64,000 nt of DNA from Croceibacterium aestuarii (GTDB lineage Bacteria; Pseudomonadota; Alphaproteobacteria; Sphingomonadales; Sphingomonadaceae): the NCBI RefSeq assembly GCF_030657335.1, contig NZ_CP131039.1, positions 2,930,501 through 2,994,500 on the forward strand, in the 5' to 3' direction. Shown here piece after piece: positions 59,305-64,000 of this stretch. The first letter of the stretch is position 1. Each line of letters begins with the position of its first letter. A model generated the notes under the pieces. That model searched no databases and was not told the DNA's origin. It was given only the letters and a program-made list of their open reading frames with translations. The translations under genes and the position numbers were made by a program.

Positions 59305-59886
59305 ATGACCGAAGACGAGGTCCTCGCCGAATTCCGCGCCTGCCAAGCCTTGCTCGAAGGGCATTTCAAGCTCTCCTCGGGACGGCACAGCGCCCATTAC
59401 CTGCAATGCGCGCGCGTGCTGATGAACGCCGAGCGCGCGGCAACGCTGGCCCGCGCACTGGTGCAGAAGATCCCGCGCGACATCCGCACGCAGATCGACA
59501 AGGTGGTCAGCCCGGCGATGGGCGGGCTCATCATCGGCCACGAGATCGGCCGCGCGCTGGACGTCGACGCGATGTTCGTCGAACGGCCCAGCGGCACCTT
59601 CGAATTTCGTCGCGGTTTCGACCTCAAGGAGGGCGAGAAAGTGCTGATGTGCGAGGACGTGGTCACCACCGGCCTTTCCGGCAAGGAGGCGATCGCGGCG
59701 ATCGAGGCGGCCGGGGGCGAAGTCGTCGCCGCCTGTGCGCTGGTCGACCGCTCGGCCGGCGAGGTCGACATGGGCGTGCCGTTCTTCCCGCTGGTCGAGA
59801 TCAACTTCCCGACTTACGCGCCCGGCGAACTGCCGGAAGAGCTGGCCGCGTTGCCGGTCGAAAAGCCGGGGAGCCGCAAGGCTTGA
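59305..59886 (+). CDS. pyrE: Orotate phosphoribosyltransferase
   Basis: Converts orotate and PRPP to OMP in pyrimidine synthesis. 193 residues: [20 protein letters not shown] near 16, [19 protein letters not shown] near 68, [14 protein letters not shown] near 93, and the PRPP loop [21 protein letters not shown] near 114. The 197-base gap upstream (59108-59304) holds a short TTCGACAGGCTC repeat fragment. The stop is overlapped by pdxJ. Confidence 0.95.
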   Translation: MTEDEVLAEFRACQALLEGHFKLSSGRHSAHYLQCARVLMNAERAATLARALVQKIPRDIRTQIDKVVSPAMGGLIIGHEIGRALDVDAMFVERPSGTFEFRRGFDLKEGEKVLMCEDVVTTGLSGKEAIAAIEAAGGEVVAACALVDRSAGEVDMGVPFFPLVEINFPTYAPGELPEELAALPVEKPGSRKA

Positions 59887-60617
59887 GCCGCGAGGACAAA
59901 CTCCGCCTCGGCGTCAACATCGATCACGTCGCCACGATCAGGAACGCGCGCGGCGGGGACCACCCGGACCCGGTGCGTGCCGCCGAAATCGTCGCGGCCT
60001 GCGGCGGCGACGGCATCACGGCGCACTTGCGCGAGGACCGGCGGCACATCCGCGACGGGGACTTGCAACGCATCCAGGAGGCGACAGGCCTGCCGCTCAA
60101 CCTCGAGATGGCGGCCACCGAGGAAATGCTCGCCATCGCCCTCGCCCACAAGCCGCACGCCGCCTGCATCGTGCCGGAAAAGCGCGAGGAGGTGACGACC
60201 GAGGGCGGGCTCGATGCCGCCGGGCAGCACAACCGGCTGCAGCCGATCGTCAGCCGCCTGACCGACGCCGGCATCCGCGTCAGCCTGTTCATCGAAGCCA
60301 GTGAACGCCAGGTCGAGGCCGCCTTGCGGCTCGGCGCCCCGGTGGTCGAATTCCACACCGGCGAATACGCCCACGCCGAAGGGGAGGACCGCGCCGTGCA
60401 ATTGAAGCGAGTCGCCGACATGGCCGCGCTCGCCGCCAAGAACGGCATCGAGCCGCACGCCGGCCACGGCCTGACTTACGACAACGTCCAGCCGATCGCC
60501 GCGATACCCCAGCTGCGCGAGCTCAACATCGGCCATTACCTGATCGGCGAGGCGATCTTCACCGGGCTGGAGAACGCCGTTCTACGCATGCGCGCGCTGA
60601 TGGATATGGCGCGGTGA
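59883..60617 (+). CDS. pdxJ: Pyridoxine 5'-phosphate synthase
   Basis: Condenses 3-amino-2-oxopropyl phosphate with deoxyxylulose 5-phosphate to form PNP. The 244-residue TIM barrel has [22 protein letters not shown] at the start, [15 protein letters not shown] near 47 with catalytic Glu/His positions, [18 protein letters not shown] near 94, and [10 protein letters not shown] near 192. The start is TTG at 59883, overlapping the pyrE stop. It is coupled to pyrE and followed 37 bases later by acpS. Confidence 0.96.
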   Translation: MSREDKLRLGVNIDHVATIRNARGGDHPDPVRAAEIVAACGGDGITAHLREDRRHIRDGDLQRIQEATGLPLNLEMAATEEMLAIALAHKPHAACIVPEKREEVTTEGGLDAAGQHNRLQPIVSRLTDAGIRVSLFIEASERQVEAALRLGAPVVEFHTGEYAHAEGEDRAVQLKRVADMAALAAKNGIEPHAGHGLTYDNVQPIAAIPQLRELNIGHYLIGEAIFTGLENAVLRMRALMDMAR

Positions 60618-60654
60618 ATAGGCTGCTCCGTCATCCCAGTTTGGGTAACCCGCC

Positions 60655-61056
60655 ATGATCATCGGCCTCGGCTCCGACATCACCAACATGGAGCGCATCG
60701 CCGCTTCGCTCGAGCGCTGGGGCGACAAGTTTACCGCGCGTTGCTTCACCGATATCGAGCGCGCCAAGGCGGCGCGGCGGCCGTTCACTGCGGTCGGCAC
60801 CTACGCCAAGCGCTGGGCCGCCAAGGAGGCCTATGCCAAGGCCATCGGCACAGGATTCAAGCGCGGGGTGTTCCACAAGGACATCGGCGTGGTGAACATG
60901 CCGAGCGGTGCGCCGACGCTGGCTTTGACCGGCGGCGCCGCCGAGCGGCTTGCGGAATTGATACCGGACGGCCATGAGGCGCTCGTTCACCTCACCCTCA
61001 CCGACGATCACCCATGGGCGCAGGCCTACGTTATCATCGAGGCCCGTCCGTTATGA
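60655..61056 (+). CDS. acpS: Holo-[acyl-carrier-protein] synthase
   Basis: Transfers 4'-phosphopantetheine from CoA to ACP. 133 residues: [26 protein letters not shown] at the start with the Mg-binding Asp, and [19 protein letters not shown] near residue 50 with the conserved Lys-Glu. [16 protein letters not shown] strand-turn follows. The stop overlaps the lepB start as ATGA. Confidence 0.96.
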   Translation: MIIGLGSDITNMERIAASLERWGDKFTARCFTDIERAKAARRPFTAVGTYAKRWAAKEAYAKAIGTGFKRGVFHKDIGVVNMPSGAPTLALTGGAAERLAELIPDGHEALVHLTLTDDHPWAQAYVIIEARPL

Positions 61057-61970
61057 GTTCCCGCCCAGCCGATCCCGCGATGACCGATACCGAAGAGACG
61101 AGCGACGCCGCCGAGGCGAAGAAGCCGAAGGAGAAGGTCAACTGGCTGCACGAGATTCGCGGTCTGGCGCTGATGCTGCTGGCGGTGCTGGCGTTCCACA
61201 CCTTCATCGCCAAGCCGTTCTACATCCCCTCCGGCTCGATGATGCCCAACCTGCTGGTCGGGGACCGGCTGGTGGTCAGCAAGTATCCCTACGGCTGGTC
61301 GTGGGTCTCGGTCAGCTTCCACTTGCTGCCGCGCAGCGACTGGCGGATCAAGCCGGCGACCCCCGAATACGGCGACATCGTCATCGTCGTCCCGCCGGAC
61401 AAGACCGAGGACTACATCAAGCGCGTGATCGGCCGGCCTGGCGATACCATCGCCCTCGTCAATGGCCAGGTCATTCTCAACGGCCGCGCAGTCCCGCGCG
61501 AGCAGGAGCCGCCGGTGCAGCTCGCGGCGGACCAGCAGATCTGCGACGGCAGTCCCTGCCTCGGCGAGTTCATGCGCTATCGCCATCGCCTGCCGAGCGG
61601 CAAGGTGGTCTACGAACCGCCGACCTACCGCGAAACGCTGCCCAACGGGGCCAGCTACCTGGTCATCGACGAGGACGATTACGGCATGGCCGACAATTTC
61701 GGCCCGGTCGAAGTGCCCGAAGGCCATGTCTTCCTGATGGGCGACAACCGCGACCATTCGGCCGACAGCCGCTTCGAGGCCGGAATGCAGGAGGGCCTCG
61801 GCGGCCCGGTGCCGCTGGCCGACATTGGCGGGCGCGCCGAATTCATCACCTTCTCGCTCGACGGCAGCACGACGCTCAACCCGCTGACCTGGTGGAAGAG
61901 CTTGCGTCCCGACCGGGCCTGGACCAGTCTGCGGCCGCAACTGAGGAAAAAACCGGCAAGCGATGAGTGA
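61053..61970 (+). CDS. lepB: Signal peptidase I
   Basis: 305 residues. The N terminus is cytosolic, Glu/Lys rich, followed by a membrane helix ([17 protein letters not shown]). The catalytic Ser is in [16 protein letters not shown] near residue 63, the Lys in [12 protein letters not shown] near 127, and the box [13 protein letters not shown] near 229 follows. An additional insertion at about 150-195 (containing CDGSPC) is common in alphaproteobacterial enzymes. It overlaps acpS and the next gene. Confidence 0.96.
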   Translation: MSSRPADPAMTDTEETSDAAEAKKPKEKVNWLHEIRGLALMLLAVLAFHTFIAKPFYIPSGSMMPNLLVGDRLVVSKYPYGWSWVSVSFHLLPRSDWRIKPATPEYGDIVIVVPPDKTEDYIKRVIGRPGDTIALVNGQVILNGRAVPREQEPPVQLAADQQICDGSPCLGEFMRYRHRLPSGKVVYEPPTYRETLPNGASYLVIDEDDYGMADNFGPVEVPEGHVFLMGDNRDHSADSRFEAGMQEGLGGPVPLADIGGRAEFITFSLDGSTTLNPLTWWKSLRPDRAWTSLRPQLRKKPASDE

Positions 61971-63081
61971 CGACAGCGCGAGACCGCCCGCCAAACCGCT
62001 CGAGGGCGAGGCCCCGGTCGGTTCGAGCCCGACACACATTTCCAATCCCAAGCTGCGCTACGAGGCCGAGCGCGCGTTCGTCTGGTCGGTTGTCGTCGGC
62101 TTCGTGGTGCTGGCGGTCTACCTCGCGCAGTCGCTGCTGGTGATCGTCGGGGCGCTGGTCTTCGCCACCCTGCTCGACGGCGGGACGCGCCTGCTCGGCC
62201 GCTGGCTGCCGCTGCCGCGCCTGGTGCGGTTGCTCATCGTCATGCTCTGCGCCATCGCCTTCATGGTCTGGCTGATGTGGTCGGCGGGATCGCAGATCTC
62301 GCAGCAGGCGGCTGAGTTCCCCGCGCTCGTCGTCACCCAGATCGAGCGCTTCATCGCGTTCCTGACCGACAAGGGATTTTCGGTCGGGCAGGACGAAATC
62401 CAGCGTGTCGTCGGCTCGGTGTTCAGCGGCGTGGGCACGGTGACCCGGGCCATCGGCGGGCTGTTCGGCGCGGTCACCACGATGGTGCTGATCGTGATCA
62501 TCGGACTGTACCTGGCGATCGATCCCCGCCCCTACGAGCGCGGCATCGCGTGGATGTTGCCCGAGGATAGCCGCGAGCCGCTGGCCGAGACGTTCGATGC
62601 GGTCGCCTTCACTCTGCGCCGTCTGCTCGCGGGCCGACTCGCCGGCATGGTCTTCGAGGGCCTGCTGACCTTTGCCCTGCTCAAGCTGCTCGGCGTGCCG
62701 ATGGCGGCGCTGCTCGGCATCATCACCGGGCTGCTGGCCTTCATCCCCAACATCGGGGCGATCGTTTCCGGCGTCCTGATGACCCTGGTCGGGTTCTCGG
62801 TGAGCACGGAAATCGGATTGTGGACCATCGGCGTCTACTTCCTGGTGCAGAACTTCGACGGCTACATCGTTGTGCCGATGATCGCCAAGAAGACGGTCGA
62901 CCTGGCCCCGGCGCTGGTGCTCATGGCACAGCTGATTTTCGGGGTTCTGTTCGGCATTCTCGGCCTGGCGCTGGCGGACCCGATGCTGGTGATGATCAAG
63001 GTCGCGCTCGAACGCCGGGCGGAGCGGCTCGACCGCAGGGATCGGAGCCGGCGCGAAAGCGTCAAGGCGGCGTCCGCCTGA
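61963..63081 (+). CDS. AI-2E family transporter (YdiK/PerM-like permease), second copy
   Basis: 372 residues with about eight membrane helices and a Pro-rich hydrophilic N terminus of about 30 residues. LGVPMAALLGIITGLLAFIPNIGAIVSGVL near residue 245 and DGYIVVPMIAKKTVDLAPALVLMAQL near 300 are the family signatures. It starts 8 bases before the lepB stop and shares a base with the next gene (TGATG), so it lies within the pyrE-lepB transcript. Sequence divergence from the copy at 36412 shows it is not a recent duplicate. Confidence 0.84.
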   Translation: MSDDSARPPAKPLEGEAPVGSSPTHISNPKLRYEAERAFVWSVVVGFVVLAVYLAQSLLVIVGALVFATLLDGGTRLLGRWLPLPRLVRLLIVMLCAIAFMVWLMWSAGSQISQQAAEFPALVVTQIERFIAFLTDKGFSVGQDEIQRVVGSVFSGVGTVTRAIGGLFGAVTTMVLIVIIGLYLAIDPRPYERGIAWMLPEDSREPLAETFDAVAFTLRRLLAGRLAGMVFEGLLTFALLKLLGVPMAALLGIITGLLAFIPNIGAIVSGVLMTLVGFSVSTEIGLWTIGVYFLVQNFDGYIVVPMIAKKTVDLAPALVLMAQLIFGVLFGILGLALADPMLVMIKVALERRAERLDRRDRSRRESVKAASA

Positions 63082-64000
63082 TGGTCCGCAAATTCCTCAA
63101 CTTCATCGCGATCTGCGTCGTGCTGGTCATCGTCGGGGCCATCGCGCTCGCCGTCTGGTCGGACAAGGCGACACAGATCGCTTTCGTCCCCACTGCCGCT
63201 TTCGTCGACCAGAAGCCGTTCGAAGTGAACGCTTACCAGGACCCGGCGATGTGGTACTCGCGGCCCGGCTTCGGCGCGCCTAACGATCCGGCGCTGTGGC
63301 AGCCGCCGGAGGCAGCCGCAAAGGTGGCGGGAAGCGCGGCGCGCGCGGCCGAGGCCCCGCCGCGGCCCGCAGCGAGTCCGAGCGCTGCACCGCCGCCGTT
63401 CGCGGTCTTCTTCGTCCACCCGACCAGCTACATCAATCGCAACGCGTGGAACGCCCCGCTCGACGATCCGGACGGCGAGGCCCGCGCCCGGCTGTTCATC
63501 AAGGGCATGGCCAGCCCGTTCAACCGCGCGGCGGAGATCTGGGCGCCGAAATATCGCCAGGCGACCTTCGGCGCCTTCCTGACCGACGATCCCGCGGCGG
63601 ACAGGGCGCTCGATGCCGCCTATCAGGACGTCAGCCAGGCGTTCGACTTCTTCGTGTCGAGCATCCCGCCCGACATGCCGATCGTCCTGGCCGGGCACAG
63701 CCAAGGCGCCGCTCACCTGACCCGCCTGCTCGAGGAGCGCATCGCCGGTACGCCGCTGCAAGGCCGCGTGGCGATGGCCTATCTGATCGGCTGGCCTATC
63801 TCGGTCGAGCACGACCTGCCCGCGCTGGGTCTGCCAGCGTGCGCGACCGCTGAGCAGGCCGGCTGCATCATGGATTATTCGAGCTTCGCCGAGCCGGCCG
63901 AGCCGGGCCTGCTGCTCGAACGTTACCGCACTTCGCCCGGGTTCGACGGCAAGCCCCGCGGCGAGGACGGCCTGCTCTGCGTCAATCCGCTGACCGGGAC
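63081..64000 (+). CDS. DUF3089 alpha/beta-hydrolase-like protein, cut by window end
   Basis: 306 residues visible. One N-terminal membrane helix (FIAICVVLVIVGAIALAVW) is followed by a Pro/Ala-rich linker and a DUF3089 domain. FVHPTSYINRNAWNAPLDD near residue 112 and PIVLAGHSQGAAHLTRLLEER near 200 carry the lipase-type Ser elbow GHSQG. It is probably a membrane-anchored periplasmic hydrolase. The C-terminal Asp/His lie beyond the window. Its ATG overlaps the previous stop. Confidence 0.85.
   Translation, partial: MVRKFLNFIAICVVLVIVGAIALAVWSDKATQIAFVPTAAFVDQKPFEVNAYQDPAMWYSRPGFGAPNDPALWQPPEAAAKVAGSAARAAEAPPRPAASPSAAPPPFAVFFVHPTSYINRNAWNAPLDDPDGEARARLFIKGMASPFNRAAEIWAPKYRQATFGAFLTDDPAADRALDAAYQDVSQAFDFFVSSIPPDMPIVLAGHSQGAAHLTRLLEERIAGTPLQGRVAMAYLIGWPISVEHDLPALGLPACATAEQAGCIMDYSSFAEPAEPGLLLERYRTSPGFDGKPRGEDGLLCVNPLTG

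Noticed and set aside
1-64000. CRISPR arrays, rRNA operons, transposases, integrases, phage genes, toxin-antitoxin pairs and restriction systems
   Set aside because: None was seen. Direct reading found no regularly spaced repeats and no proteins of these types.

Overview
The window looks like a piece of GC-rich alphaproteobacterial chromosome, most likely Sphingomonadales and probably an Erythrobacteraceae-like organism. This is inferred from protein style and gene order, not from a database search. Supporting points are hisG-hisD-nusB, a BolA / J-domain / CobS neighbourhood, an aa3 oxidase operon with ctaB, ctaG, ctaE, DUF983 and SURF1, a sphingomonad-type TonB receptor, and dense packing with many ATGA or TGATG overlaps. 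Most of the window is housekeeping sequence. There is no prophage, transposase, CRISPR array or rRNA operon.

Layout. 1-9.4 kb: a cupin-like fragment, a CelD/BcsL acyltransferase, the proton pyrophosphatase hppA, thiL, a secreted S1/P1 nuclease, nusB-hisD-hisG, and DUF2332. 9.5-12.9 kb: hydrolase, pirin, GST and BolA in one overlapping operon, then a J-domain protein. 12.9-20.4 kb: an accessory detoxification block with an esterase, four or five GSTs, three VOC proteins, a RibD/DHFR-like reductase and DUF1428. Its core is a seven-gene operon facing an HxlR-type regulator across a tandem palindromic operator. 20.4-29.7 kb: cobS, an MDR reductase, a TauD dioxygenase, a class A PBP, truA, fmt, recR and def. 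30-33.5 kb: an ECF sigma / anti-sigma pair facing a secreted subtilase and a Gly/Ala/Ser-rich secreted protein. 33.5-40.6 kb: Usp, uvrC, an AI-2E-family membrane protein and a TonB receptor carrying a large Cys-repeat insertion.

40.8-48.2 kb: infA-maf-rnase-yacG, tRNA-Phe, rplU-rpmA with a candidate attenuated leader, moaA-moaD-moaE, and folB with its partner. 48.3-52.7 kb: a HAD-like lipoprotein, an RlmI-type methyltransferase, thrC, and an ArsR/SRPBCC pair. 52.7-59.1 kb: the cytochrome c oxidase operon, read leftwards from ctaC to SURF1. 59.3-64 kb: pyrE-pdxJ-acpS-lepB, a second AI-2E-family protein and a DUF3089 hydrolase cut by the window end.

The most unusual sequence signals are these. 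(1) Two copies of one 115-130 bp palindromic repeat lie in frame inside two different genes, in different reading frames. (2) The HxlR-type detoxification operon has two GTTAC-N5-GTAAC-like sites exactly 21 bp apart. (3) The TonB receptor has two tandem ~57-residue Cys-containing repeats. (4) A perfect 20-bp palindrome covers the arsR start codon. (5) A terminator-like hairpin sits just after a strong promoter ahead of rplU. No clearly new multi-gene defence or mobile system is visible.
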